Positions 1 through 7,747 of a stretch of 64,000 bases of DNA are shown here, piece after piece. The notes beneath the pieces are model-generated. The model was not told the origin of the DNA, ran no database searches, and worked only from the letters and a program-made list of their open reading frames with translations. The number at the start of each line of letters is the position of its first letter. Position 1 is the first letter of the stretch. This DNA comes from Rhizobiaceae bacterium (GTDB lineage Bacteria; Pseudomonadota; Alphaproteobacteria; Rhizobiales; Rhizobiaceae), in contig JAHBYV010000004.1 in the NCBI GenBank assembly GCA_019635795.1, positions 62,001 to 126,000 on the forward strand, given 5' to 3'. Both the position numbers and the translations under genes were made by a program.

Positions 1-770
1 TCAACAGCCTGGCCGGCCGCAGTGCCATCGTAACAGGAGCCTCCAAGGGAATTGGTCGCGGAATCGCGCAAGCGCTCGCTCGTCAGGGAGCGCGTGTAAC
101 GCTTGTCGCAAAAGGGGCGCAGGCGCTGGAGACAGTAAGGGCAGGGATGGCAGACGCAGGCGGGGAGGTGCGCACCGCAATCTGCGACGTGGCTGACTGG
201 GATCAGGTGCGCGCCAAGACCGACGAGGCGGCGCAGGCGCAGGGCGGGCTTTCCATATTATGCGCAAACGCTGGGATATATCCGCAGACCGCGATGGCGG
301 ATATGGACCCCGGTGAGTGGGATCACGTCATGGCTGTCAATCTCCGATCGGCCTTCTTGTGCGTCAAGGCAGCGATACCGCATTTCAAGAAAAATGGCGG
401 CGGCAGGATAATTTTGACATCATCGATAACCGGTCCAGTCACTGGTTATCGGGGCTGGACACATTACGGGGCATCCAAAGCTGCCCAGTTGGGTTTCATG
501 CGATCTGCCGCGATGGAGCTCGCCAAAGATAATGTTACGATTAATGCTGTGCTTCCGGGCAACATTCTGACTGAGGGCTTTGAGGGCAATGGCCCTGAAT
601 ACCTCGCTGCAATGGAGGCGTCTGTGCCGCTTGGCCGGCTAGGTACGGTGGATGATGTCGCCAATGCGGTGTTGTTCCTGGCCTCCGACGAAGCGGGGTA
701 CATAACGGCTCAGCAGATTATCGTGGATGGTGGACAGGTCGTGCCAGAATCGCTCGACGCGATGGCCTGA
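1..770 (+). CDS. Short-chain dehydrogenase/reductase (5' end outside window)
   Basis: NAD(P)-dependent oxidoreductase of the SDR family. The reading frame is open from base 3 and already contains the cofactor glycine motif TGASKGIG, so only a few N-terminal residues lie outside the window. The NAG motif (ANAGIY), the catalytic Ser (TSSITG) and the YxxxK pair (YGASK) are all present, and it ends with the usual C-terminal IIVDGG. It sits 25 bases upstream of the diol dehydratase gene on the same strand, so it probably acts on the substrate or product of that enzyme (inference). The substrate cannot be read from the sequence. Confidence 0.9.
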   Translation, partial: NSLAGRSAIVTGASKGIGRGIAQALARQGARVTLVAKGAQALETVRAGMADAGGEVRTAICDVADWDQVRAKTDEAAQAQGGLSILCANAGIYPQTAMADMDPGEWDHVMAVNLRSAFLCVKAAIPHFKKNGGGRIILTSSITGPVTGYRGWTHYGASKAAQLGFMRSAAMELAKDNVTINAVLPGNILTEGFEGNGPEYLAAMEASVPLGRLGTVDDVANAVLFLASDEAGYITAQQIIVDGGQVVPESLDAMA

Positions 771-795
771 GCGAGCGGATGGGCAGGAGTCTGCT

Positions 796-3069
796 ATGGA
801 AAAAGTGACCCCTCCCAATAGATGGCGTCGCTATTCCGATTGGGATGACCGGCCCCTCAGGCTCGACCAGTTTGCAAGGAACGATCCTGCTAACGGATTT
901 TCTGCGTTCAAGAGTCCCGCTGATCCTGCTCCCGGCTTTCAGGTGGAGAACGGACGCATTGCAAGTATGGACGGCGTACTTGCGCATGAATTCGATATGA
1001 TTGACGCATTCATCGCGGCATATCACCTCGACCCGGAGGTCGCGCCTGAAGCTATGGCGATGGATTCTTCCGAAGTGGCGCGGATGCTGGTGGACATGAA
1101 TGTGCCGCGCGAGAAACTCGTTCGTTTGGCGCATGGCATGACGCCAGCGAAGCTGGCGGATGTCGTTTCGCGGCTGAATGCGCTGGAAATCGCCTTTGCT
1201 TACTCCAAGATGCGACCGCGAAAGACGCCAGGTAATCAGGCGCATGTCACGAACGCTAAAGATGATCCGCTGCAATTGGCAGCAGATGCGGCTGTTGCCG
1301 CGGGCTTTGGCTTTGACGAACTTGAAACAACGATGCGCGTTGCGCGCACGGCCTGGTCGAATGCGCTGGCTTGCCTTGTGGGTTCCTGTGTTGGCGATTG
1401 GGGGACCCTGTTTCAATGTTCATCCGAGGAAGCAGAAGAGTTGAAGATCGGTATGGCTGGGTTCACCTCCTATGCGGAGACCGTTTCGGTGTATGGAACT
1501 GAGCGCAGCTTTATCGATGGTGATGACACGCCGTGGTCAAAGGCGTTTCTGGTCGCCGCTTACGCCTCGCGCGGCATCAAGGCGCGTTGCACTTCGGGAG
1601 GCGGGGCGGAACTCCTCATGGGATATCACGAGGCAAAGTCGTTGCTCTATCTTGAAGCGCGCTGTCTTTGCCTGCAGCGCGGTATGGGTGTTCAGGGTAC
1701 GCAGAATGGCGGCATAGACGGTGCTCCCATCACGGCGAGCCTTGCAGGCGGTATGCGCGAAATGATGGCTGAAAATCTGCTCGCGGTTTGGCTCGATCTT
1801 GAATGCGCTTCCGGTAATGATGCTCGTCCCACGGAATCGGAAATTCGTGTGGGAGCAAAAATACTACCCTATCTTATTGCTGGTTCCGATCTCATCTGCT
1901 CGGGGTTCGGCTCGATCCTGAAATATGACAACTCCTTCAACCCTTCGCTTTTCAACGGTGAAGAAATGGAGGATTTTTTGATCCTCCAACGAGATTTCGA
2001 GGCAGATGGCGGGATCACACCATTGCCCGAGTCCAGAGCGCTGGAATTGAGAACGCGCGCCGTCGAAGCGATTAGCGCAGTGCTCGAAGAACTGGATTTG
2101 GCGGTGGCAACCCCTCAGATGAAGGCGAGCGTCATTTCGGCGTCAGGTTCTTTGGAAACGACCACTTTCTCTACGGGGGAAACAGCCAGTATCAGCGAAA
2201 AGATTCAACAGCGCGTCACCGTCATTGATGTGATCAGAGCGTTGCACAAGCAAGGCTTCGCGCGGGAAGCTGAGAACCTTTTAAAAATGGTCAAGCTTCG
2301 TGTGAGTGGTGATTATCTCCAGACATCTTCCATCGTAAGAAATGGCCGCATCCTCTCCGCTGTCAATGACCCTAATGACTACGCTGGCCCCGGCACCGGC
2401 TACCGTATGAGTCCCGAACGAAGCGAAGCTGTCTCGAACATTCGCGATGTGTTGGGGCGCGCGGAGGTCGTGCGCGCGCAATCGATGCATCGACGCAATG
2501 AAGGTCAGCACATTTCCTATTCATCTGCAGGCGAGGCGAGGCACGGATCACACCCTAACGAAGTGGTGATCGGCATCAGCCCCGCATTCGGGCTTCAGAT
2601 CTACCAAACGACTGGTGGAATTGGTCTATCTGAAGTCCTGCGTGCATTGATACGGGGCGTTGAGGCAGGAGGCTCATCGGCGAGAATTGTGCGGATGTAT
2701 CATTCTGCCGATACATCTTTCATCGGCTTGAAGGCAGCGGAGTTGTCAGGTTCGGGAATTGGCATAGGAATTCAGGCCAAAGGTACCGCGGTTATCCATC
2801 AGAAGGGCCGGATGCCTCATAACAATCTGGAATTGTTCTCCAATTCGCCCATAACGACCTTGGAGCATTACGAGGCTATGGGACGCAATGCAGCGCAATG
2901 GACGTTCGGCCTTAGGCCGGAGCCTGTGATCGTGCCTACCGAGGGGCAGGCGCTGGGCGCGCGTTATCATACGCAAGTGGCTCTGATACACGCGATAGAA
3001 ACCGCACTCACCGTTCCCGGGCAGGCACCCGAGGAGACCGTTGTGCGGTTCTTGAAAGGGGCATTGTGA
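796..3069 (+). CDS. B12-dependent diol/glycerol dehydratase, fused large and medium subunits
   Basis: Adenosylcobalamin-dependent dehydratase that converts a 1,2-diol or glycerol to an aldehyde. Residues 1 to about 545 match the alpha (PduC/DhaB) subunit: GxxxTTxRVARTA, YAETxSVYGTE, DGDDTPWSK, ASRG, LEARC, LDLECAS-ND, and the C-terminal SAVNDxNDYAGPxTGYR. From about residue 590 the chain continues without a stop into a beta (PduD) subunit: VVIGISPAFG, SGSGIGIGIQAKGT, VIHQKG, NLELF. ATG 796 is preferred because GCAGGAG lies 6 bases upstream; the frame stays open further back to 727. Typical Pdu proteins have separate alpha (about 554 aa) and beta (about 224 aa) chains, so this 757-aa form is a fusion. 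It overlaps the small subunit start. Confidence 0.92.
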   Translation: MEKVTPPNRWRRYSDWDDRPLRLDQFARNDPANGFSAFKSPADPAPGFQVENGRIASMDGVLAHEFDMIDAFIAAYHLDPEVAPEAMAMDSSEVARMLVDMNVPREKLVRLAHGMTPAKLADVVSRLNALEIAFAYSKMRPRKTPGNQAHVTNAKDDPLQLAADAAVAAGFGFDELETTMRVARTAWSNALACLVGSCVGDWGTLFQCSSEEAEELKIGMAGFTSYAETVSVYGTERSFIDGDDTPWSKAFLVAAYASRGIKARCTSGGGAELLMGYHEAKSLLYLEARCLCLQRGMGVQGTQNGGIDGAPITASLAGGMREMMAENLLAVWLDLECASGNDARPTESEIRVGAKILPYLIAGSDLICSGFGSILKYDNSFNPSLFNGEEMEDFLILQRDFEADGGITPLPESRALELRTRAVEAISAVLEELDLAVATPQMKASVISASGSLETTTFSTGETASISEKIQQRVTVIDVIRALHKQGFAREAENLLKMVKLRVSGDYLQTSSIVRNGRILSAVNDPNDYAGPGTGYRMSPERSEAVSNIRDVLGRAEVVRAQSMHRRNEGQHISYSSAGEARHGSHPNEVVIGISPAFGLQIYQTTGGIGLSEVLRALIRGVEAGGSSARIVRMYHSADTSFIGLKAAELSGSGIGIGIQAKGTAVIHQKGRMPHNNLELFSNSPITTLEHYEAMGRNAAQWTFGLRPEPVIVPTEGQALGARYHTQVALIHAIETALTVPGQAPEETVVRFLKGAL

Positions 3070-3488
3070 TGGACCGGATTACCCGAGTTCAAGATTACCC
3101 TTTGTCGGAACGGGCGCCAGAGCGGATTCTCAGTGCACGAGGCAAACCGCTCAACGCCTTGACACTGGAGGCTGTTCTTTTCGGCGAAGTTTCGATCGAG
3201 GATTTGCGAATAACGCCGGAGGCCCTGAGAGCGCAGGCGGATATAGCAAGGCTGGCAGGTCGGCCGGCCCTTGCTGATAATTTTGAACGCGGCGCAGAGC
3301 TGGTCCACGTTCCTCAGGATCTGATTATGGACACTTATGAACTGCTTCGACCGGGCAGGGCGAAAACACGCTGCGAACTCGTTGAGAGAGCGCGACTGCT
3401 GCGAACCGAATATCGCGCTTTGCGCCTTGCGGAATTCATCGAAGAGGCCGCAGAACAATACAAAAGACGCGGACTCGTGACAGACTGA
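3069..3488 (+). CDS. Diol/glycerol dehydratase small subunit
   Basis: Gamma (PduE/DhaE-like) subunit that completes the B12-dependent dehydratase. Recognised by the block DYPL, LTLExVL, DLRITPExLRxQA, IARxAGRxxLAxNFERxAEL, VPxDxIxxxYxxLRPxR. At 139 aa it lacks about 30 residues that precede the DYPL motif in enterobacterial PduE. That extension helps direct PduE into microcompartments (established for the family). Its ATG overlaps the upstream stop (TGATG), which indicates translational coupling and one operon. No microcompartment shell gene is visible, consistent with a free cytosolic enzyme. Confidence 0.92.
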   Translation: MDRITRVQDYPLSERAPERILSARGKPLNALTLEAVLFGEVSIEDLRITPEALRAQADIARLAGRPALADNFERGAELVHVPQDLIMDTYELLRPGRAKTRCELVERARLLRTEYRALRLAEFIEEAAEQYKRRGLVTD

Positions 3489-3502
3489 ATAGGGAGATTT
3501 TG

Positions 3503-4261
3503 ATGCGGCTCGATGGCAAAGTGGCATTTGTGACGGGTGGCGGATCGGGCATAGGCAAGGCCGGAGCCAAGGCGATGGCAGCGGCAGGGGCCTTCGTCAT
3601 CGTAAGTGATCGCGACGGTGCAACGGCGACGCAAACTGCTGAAGAAATCCATGATGGCGGGGGCCGTGCGAGCAGCGTTGCGCTGGATATGACGGACAGT
3701 GGAGCCGTGGAGGAATCGTTGCGGGCAGCAATTTCGCACCACGGGAGGCTGGACATTTTGCACTCGCACGCCGGAATTCAAATCGAAGGCAGGCTGGAAC
3801 AAGTAACGCCTGAACAAATGGATGCTTCTTGGGTGTTGAATGTGCGTTCGCATTTTGTAGCGGCGCGCGCGGTTGTCCCTCAAATGCGTACGCAAGGCGG
3901 CGGCTCCATCATAATCACTGCTTCCAATTCTGGCGTGCAGTACGACGCTGATATGATTGCCTATGCTACCACGAAACATGCTGCGGTTGCGATGGTTCGG
4001 CAGATTGCCAAGGACTATGCGCGCGATAATATTCGCGTTAATGCCCTGTGCCCCGGCTTCATTGACACGCCTTTTAATGCAGGGTTCGAAAGGCAAATGG
4101 GCGGTCGCGAAAAGCTTGAAGCATATGTTTCGCATGCGATCCCGATGGGGCGTTTCGGCTCCACGGATGAAATCGCTGCTGCGATCGTTTACTTGGCGTC
4201 AGACGCCTCGCGGTTCATGACGGGCACTGCCTTCGTAATTGATGGCGGTGAATGCCTTTAG
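3503..4261 (+). CDS. Short-chain dehydrogenase/reductase
   Basis: Second SDR of the dehydratase operon, 252 aa. Cofactor motif TGGGSGIG near residue 11, acidic VSDRD after beta-2 (suggests NAD preference), SHAG in place of the usual NNAG, catalytic region SNSGVQ and YATTK, and the C-terminal VIDGG. ATG 3503 follows AGGGAGA at good spacing; a TTG one codon earlier is possible. It starts 14 bases after the small subunit, so it is probably co-transcribed. Likely oxidises or reduces a pathway alcohol or aldehyde (inference); substrate unknown. Confidence 0.9.
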   Translation: MRLDGKVAFVTGGGSGIGKAGAKAMAAAGAFVIVSDRDGATATQTAEEIHDGGGRASSVALDMTDSGAVEESLRAAISHHGRLDILHSHAGIQIEGRLEQVTPEQMDASWVLNVRSHFVAARAVVPQMRTQGGGSIIITASNSGVQYDADMIAYATTKHAAVAMVRQIAKDYARDNIRVNALCPGFIDTPFNAGFERQMGGREKLEAYVSHAIPMGRFGSTDEIAAAIVYLASDASRFMTGTAFVIDGGECL

Positions 4262-4269
4262 CAGTAATG

Positions 4270-5292
4270 TCATCCGTTTTTCTGGCGACAACGATTAAGC
4301 GTTCTTGACGGGACTTCACCAAACATAGCCTGATAATCCCTTGCGAAATAGCCAAGGTGCCAGAAGCCGTATTGGGTCGCAACTTCTGTAACCGAATTCG
4401 AACGCTCCATCATTCTGCGCGCCTCGCTGAGCCGCAAAGCTCTCAAATATTGCACCGGCGTCAGGCCAACCAACTCAAGGCATGCATTCTGCAGCGTGCG
4501 ACGTGAAAGCCCAAGTTCCACCGTCAGTTCTGCCACAGAAACTGGGCAGCAGGGAGATTCCCGCACCAGCGTGCGAATGGCCGAAATCGCATCCCAATGA
4601 CGCATCGGGCGACTGTCCGTGCCCGAATCTGAGCTTTGCAGCATGTCCAGAAGCCAGCCCACAAGACCGCGGTTGAAGGCTACTGCATGATCGGGCGAGT
4701 CGATTATGCGCTCGGCGATGCCTTCTTCCGACAGCGTAGCGTTGAGCAACCTGCCCAATTTCGCCGCTCTGCGAGGTGCAAGCGGAATGGAACGCCTTCC
4801 GCAAGCGATCAGCGATTCCAATGTTTGCGTCATCGTCTGCAATGTGGGGTCGGCAGCGGTATCAATGTCGATTTCTACGCCGAAAAATTCAAACTCGTCG
4901 GGTGAAAAAAACTCGAATCCAGAGCTTCCCGAAAACACCAACAGGCTGTTTTTGTCGCCGTGTTCCCCGCACAGACGGCTGGTGTCTGATGCATAAAGCG
5001 GAAGGCCAAAGGCCAAGCGGTTAGCAGGCAGAGCACCCATCTGAAAGACGGCACGGTTCATTCGTTCCGAGAACAATTTAATTCCGCCGTTGTGAAGGGT
5101 CCGTACGTACCCGTTAAAAACACCCGGACGGAGCTGTGTGTATTCCTGATCCCATGCGCGCAGCAGCGTGGCCTGATGATGAACATCAAGGCTGTGGTCT
5201 ATTGAACGATCTGGTCGTCGCACCGGGATAGCATCTCCGTGACGATCAACAAGCGCTACTCGCGCATCCTTATCAATCAATTCCTCACGCAA
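4270..5292 (-). CDS. AraC-family transcriptional regulator
   Basis: 340-aa regulator with a C-terminal AraC DNA-binding domain: first helix-turn-helix VAELTVELGLSRRTLQNA, second SVTEVATQYGFWHLGYFARDYQAMFGE (shown here in two parts of the same domain). The N-terminal ~220 residues are a sensor-like domain without a recognisable motif. It is convergent with the dehydratase operon, 8 bases from its last gene, which fits a local regulator; AraC proteins such as EutR and PocR control B12-dependent enzymes, so a similar role is plausible but inferred. The longest frame begins at TTG 5292 with only a weak upstream purine run, so the start is uncertain. Confidence 0.85.
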   Translation of the reverse strand: MREELIDKDARVALVDRHGDAIPVRRPDRSIDHSLDVHHQATLLRAWDQEYTQLRPGVFNGYVRTLHNGGIKLFSERMNRAVFQMGALPANRLAFGLPLYASDTSRLCGEHGDKNSLLVFSGSSGFEFFSPDEFEFFGVEIDIDTAADPTLQTMTQTLESLIACGRRSIPLAPRRAAKLGRLLNATLSEEGIAERIIDSPDHAVAFNRGLVGWLLDMLQSSDSGTDSRPMRHWDAISAIRTLVRESPCCPVSVAELTVELGLSRRTLQNACLELVGLTPVQYLRALRLSEARRMMERSNSVTEVATQYGFWHLGYFARDYQAMFGEVPSRTLNRCRQKNG

Positions 5293-5431
5293 CGATATGG
5301 ATAGCTTTCCGGCATTTCAATCCCATTTATTGCTGAATGTTTTCCGGTTGCGTAAACAGCTCAGTTGCTGAACCTTGCCTGTTCTCGTTGAACTTGGATC
5401 AAACAAAGAAAAGTTTCGGCGATACCGGGTG

Positions 5432-5461
5432 TTGACAAGATCAAACCAGCAGATTTAGCCT
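5432..5461 (+). promoter_or_regulatory. Candidate sigma70 promoter for amiC leader
   Basis: A perfect -35 TTGACA at 5432-5437 and a weak -10 TAGCCT at 5456-5461 with an 18-base spacer. Initiation would fall near 5468, just ahead of the first leader hairpin, which is where an attenuation-controlled transcript should start. Inferred from sequence only. Confidence 0.45.
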
Positions 5462-5487
5462 AGCATCACCCAAATGGGACGGGACGC

Positions 5488-5528
5488 GTGGCAACGGTTG
5501 CCACCTTAACTTTGACGGCAATGGAGCC
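5488..5528 (+). promoter_or_regulatory. ANTAR-type paired hairpins in amiC leader
   Basis: First hairpin 5488-5504, stem GTGGC/GCCAC with a seven-base loop AACGGTT (or a five-base loop if A-T closes). Second hairpin 5517-5528, stem GGC, loop AATGGA, stem GCC: a six-base loop with A at position 1 and G at position 4, the signature recognised by ANTAR proteins. The 3' half of hairpin 2 is also the 5' arm of the terminator at 5525-5568, so the two structures are mutually exclusive. AmiR-type binding would favour hairpin 2 and let RNA polymerase read into amiC-amiR: autoregulation (inference). Confidence 0.7.
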
Positions 5529-5568
5529 TCCAGTTTCCGGTGTTGAACCGGCAATGGGGGCTTTTTTT
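5525..5568 (+). terminator. Intrinsic terminator (attenuator 1)
   Basis: Stem AGCCTCC (5525-5531) pairs with GGGGGCT (5556-5562, one G-U), with an inner CCGGT/ACCGG stem, followed by seven T residues. It lies 108 bases upstream of the amiC start, inside the untranslated leader, so it would stop transcription unless antiterminated. Confidence 0.8.
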
Positions 5569-5675
5569 GTGTTCGTGTCAGCGGAAAGCGAGGCTTGTTC
5601 AACAGGCGACCATCATAAAACACACAATACGCACATGGTTGACCCAGCGCTGAGGGGCGCAGAAGGAAAGAACCG

Positions 5676-6836
5676 ATGGGAGTAAGGAAAGGGTACGAAA
5701 AGACCTCGGAGCCTTGGCGTGTCGGGGTTTTATTTTCGCGCACTGGTTTTATGTCTGTGATCGAGGAAACACAGTTGCGCGGGACTTTAATTGCTATCGA
5801 TCAAATCAACGAGCGCGGTGGAATTAATGGCAGGCCGATAGAGCCTGTTATCTATGATCCTGGATCGGACGCGCGTTCTTACGGGCAGTATGCCAAACGG
5901 CTGATGGTGGAAGATGGCGTCAGCACGATTTTCGGCTGTTATACATCTTCCAGTCGTAAGGCCGTTCTGCCAGTTGTCGAGCGTCTGGATGGGTTGCTCT
6001 GGTATCCGACGCTTTACGAAGGCTTCGAGTTTTCGCCGAATGTAATTTACACAGGGGCGACCCCGAACCAAAATTCGGTGCAGCTTTGCCGGGTGCTTAT
6101 GGAGCAGTTTGGCAAGCGCTTCTTCTTCGTCGGATCGGACTATATCTATCCACGCGAATCCAATCGCGTCATGCGGGAATTGGTTCGCAACAGTGGAGGG
6201 TCAGTCGTCGGCGAACGATATGTTCGGCTTGAGGCGGATCGAAGCGAATTCTTACCTCTGCTCAGGGATATAAAGAGAGCCCAACCGGACGTGATATTCT
6301 CAACGGTTGTGGGTGAATCCACTACCTTCCTTTATCAGGCCTATCACGATCTTGGTTTGAACCCGAAAGTTGTCCCTATTGCCAGTCTCACCACCACTGA
6401 GGCTGAGGTCCGCGCCATGGGTAGCGATGTCGGCGAGGGGCACCTAACAGCTGCTTCCTATTTCCAGGGCATCGAGACGGAGCGCAATCAGGATTTTGTA
6501 GCGCACTACCACAAGCGCTTTGGAGATGATGAGCCCACTAATATGTGCCTGGAGTCGTCCTATTTTCAGGTGAACCTTTTTGCGCGCACGCTTGAGCAAA
6601 CCAATTCGCTCGATACGAAGTTGCTCAGAAACTCAGTCATGGGTGTTGAGTTCGAAGCCCCGCAAGGGTGTGTCTCGATCAATCCGGTATGGGGACATGC
6701 AGATGTCTGGACCCGAATTGGCCGCGCCAACGCCGATGGCCAATTCGACATCGTGTTTGAATCTCAGGCTAACGTCGCCTCGGATCCTTATATGATCAGC
6801 TACGGGCGTTGTTTCGAGTTCGCAGAATGTGCCTAG
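5676..6836 (+). CDS. amiC: AmiC-like amide sensor / negative regulator
   Basis: Cytoplasmic ligand-sensing protein of the periplasmic-binding-protein fold that holds the antiterminator AmiR inactive until a short-chain amide binds. 386 aa, no signal peptide (starts directly into the core WRVGVLFSRTGF). It shares LLWYPTLYEG, VIYTGATPNQN, FFVGSDYIYPRE and VIFSTVVGES with the transporter binding protein encoded at 7748, i.e. the two are paralogues, one cytoplasmic and one exported. ATG 5676 follows AAGGAAAG. amiR begins 29 bases downstream. The leader carries an ANTAR-type attenuator, so AmiCR probably controls its own transcription. Confidence 0.88.
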   Translation: MGVRKGYEKTSEPWRVGVLFSRTGFMSVIEETQLRGTLIAIDQINERGGINGRPIEPVIYDPGSDARSYGQYAKRLMVEDGVSTIFGCYTSSSRKAVLPVVERLDGLLWYPTLYEGFEFSPNVIYTGATPNQNSVQLCRVLMEQFGKRFFFVGSDYIYPRESNRVMRELVRNSGGSVVGERYVRLEADRSEFLPLLRDIKRAQPDVIFSTVVGESTTFLYQAYHDLGLNPKVVPIASLTTTEAEVRAMGSDVGEGHLTAASYFQGIETERNQDFVAHYHKRFGDDEPTNMCLESSYFQVNLFARTLEQTNSLDTKLLRNSVMGVEFEAPQGCVSINPVWGHADVWTRIGRANADGQFDIVFESQANVASDPYMISYGRCFEFAECA

Positions 6837-6865
6837 CTTAGGACGTTGTTTCTGGAGGAAATCAG

Positions 6866-7522
6866 GTGAGGCTGGATTACGGACATGATCGTTGGCTGTC
6901 TGGCCGTCGGCGTGACGAGGTTCACCTGCCGGGCAATGATCGTCAGGCAAAACATACGCAGCGAACGGGCGAACTCAACCTGGCGGTTATTGTCGAGCGC
7001 GATGACAATGGCGAGTTCCTTATACGGGAGTTGCAGCGTATGCGCGCGAACGTCAGGCATGTATGGCCCGCGCCGGCTCAAGTTCCACTGCAATATGATG
7101 CGATTTTCTGCACTATCTCGAATGACTTGCCGCAGCGTATACCATGGGTGCCGGGAGAGCCTTCTTCCGCGCTCATTCTGGTCGACGATGGAAAAGCGCC
7201 GCTTAATCTGAATCTGATACATAACTGCGCTGCCCATGGTTTGCTGCACTATCCGGCGACATCGCGCATGATTCAGTCTGTGCTCATGCTTGCGCGTGAG
7301 CACTTCTAGTATGAAAGGCGGCTACGCAGTCGCATAGAAAAGCTGGATGAAAACTTGCGCACGACCCGTCTCGTGGAGCGGGCCAAGGTGTTGCTGATAC
7401 AGTTTAAAAAGCTCAGCGAAGAAGAAGCGTATAACTTCCTGCGCAAGCAGGCGATGGAGAAAAGAGTGACTATCGGAGCAGTGGCTTCTGCAATTATTGA
7501 CTCGCATGAGCTTCTGAGTTAG
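6866..7522 (+). pseudogene. amiR: AmiR-like ANTAR antiterminator interrupted by an in-frame TAG
   Basis: RNA-binding antitermination regulator partnered with AmiC. GTG 6866 follows TCTGGAGGAAATCAG. The first 147 codons form the receiver-like pseudo-domain (ALILVDDGK region) and the start of the coiled coil (VLMLAREHF); then comes TAG at 7307-7309. The same frame continues without a gap from TAT 7310 to a stop at 7522: YERRLRSRIEKLDENL, then a complete ANTAR helix bundle (VERAKVLLIQFKKLSEEEA, FLRKQAMEKR). The whole would be 218 aa, close to AmiR of Pseudomonas (196 aa), and aligns across the stop without an insertion or deletion. So a single nonsense codon, readthrough or a sequencing error separates the sensor-contact part from the RNA-binding part. 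No convincing in-frame restart with a ribosome site is visible before the ANTAR domain. Confidence 0.82.
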
Positions 7523-7538
7523 CTTTTTGATGCTTCGT

Positions 7539-7578
7539 CGCGGCAAAGATGCCGCGCACATAGTGGGTAATGCAACCC
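7539..7578 (+). promoter_or_regulatory. ANTAR-type paired hairpins downstream of amiR (leader 2)
   Basis: Hairpin 1 at 7539-7556: perfect six-pair stem CGCGGC/GCCGCG with hexaloop AAAGAT. Hairpin 2 at 7565-7578: stem GGGT/ACCC with hexaloop AATGCA. Both loops have A1 and G4. They are separated by 8 bases, and hairpin 2 shares AACCC with the 5' arm of the following terminator. This is the clearest ANTAR target in the window, placed between amiR and the amide transporter genes. Confidence 0.85.
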
Positions 7579-7619
7579 TGCGGGTCCGCTGATGCGGAAC
7601 GCGGGGTTTTTTTGTTTTT
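7574..7619 (+). terminator. Intrinsic terminator (attenuator 2)
   Basis: Nine-pair stem AACCCTGCG (7574-7582) with CGCGGGGTT (7600-7608), an apical CCGC/GCGG stem and a run of seven T then five more T. The 5' arm overlaps ANTAR hairpin 2, so the two folds exclude each other. It closely resembles the minus-strand terminator at 19376-19421. Confidence 0.88.
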
Positions 7620-7639
7620 GCCCATGCGAATGCGCATTG

Positions 7640-7681
7640 CGGCTAAGTCGCCGTCAGAAAAGTTTTAGAGGCAATGAGGCC
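7640..7681 (+). promoter_or_regulatory. Second ANTAR-like hairpin pair before the transporter (leader 3)
   Basis: Hairpin 1 at 7640-7653, stem CGGC/GCCG, hexaloop TAAGTC (G4 kept, A1 replaced by T). Hairpin 2 at 7670-7681, stem GGC/GCC, hexaloop AATGAG (A1, G4). Hairpin 2 overlaps the 5' arm of the terminator at 7677-7732, as in leader 1. Together with leader 2 this gives two attenuators in series ahead of one operon. Confidence 0.65.
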
Positions 7682-7732
7682 CCGGTACGGACCATCCCAT
7701 TTGGGTTGGCGCGTTCCGGGGCCTTTGTTTTT
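7677..7732 (+). terminator. Intrinsic terminator (attenuator 3)
   Basis: Nine perfect pairs, AGGCCCCGG (7677-7685) with CCGGGGCCT (7716-7724), followed by TTTGTTTTT. It ends only 16 bases before the GTG start of the binding-protein gene, so readthrough is required for expression of the operon from upstream promoters. Confidence 0.85.
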
Positions 7733-7747
7733 CAAGGGAGACAGAGG

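Noticed and set aside
718-1416. Long antisense open frame opposite the dehydratase gene
   Set aside because: Shadow of the GC-rich coding strand, no recognisable domain or ribosome site.
3335-4135. 266-codon antisense frame opposite the second SDR
   Set aside because: Arginine/serine/histidine-rich composition typical of a shadow frame; the sense gene is certain.
7307-7309. TAG as a recoded amino acid (for example pyrrolysine)
   Set aside because: No pyrrolysine system is expected or visible and the residue lies in an ordinary coiled coil; a nonsense mutation or error is simpler.
7311-7337. ATG just after the amiR stop as a restart
   Set aside because: It is in another frame and meets a stop after eight codons.
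7592-7747. N-terminal extension of the substrate-binding protein from ATG 7592
   Set aside because: It would begin inside the terminator 7574-7619 and translate leader hairpins; GTG 7748 has a ribosome site and starts a proper Tat signal.
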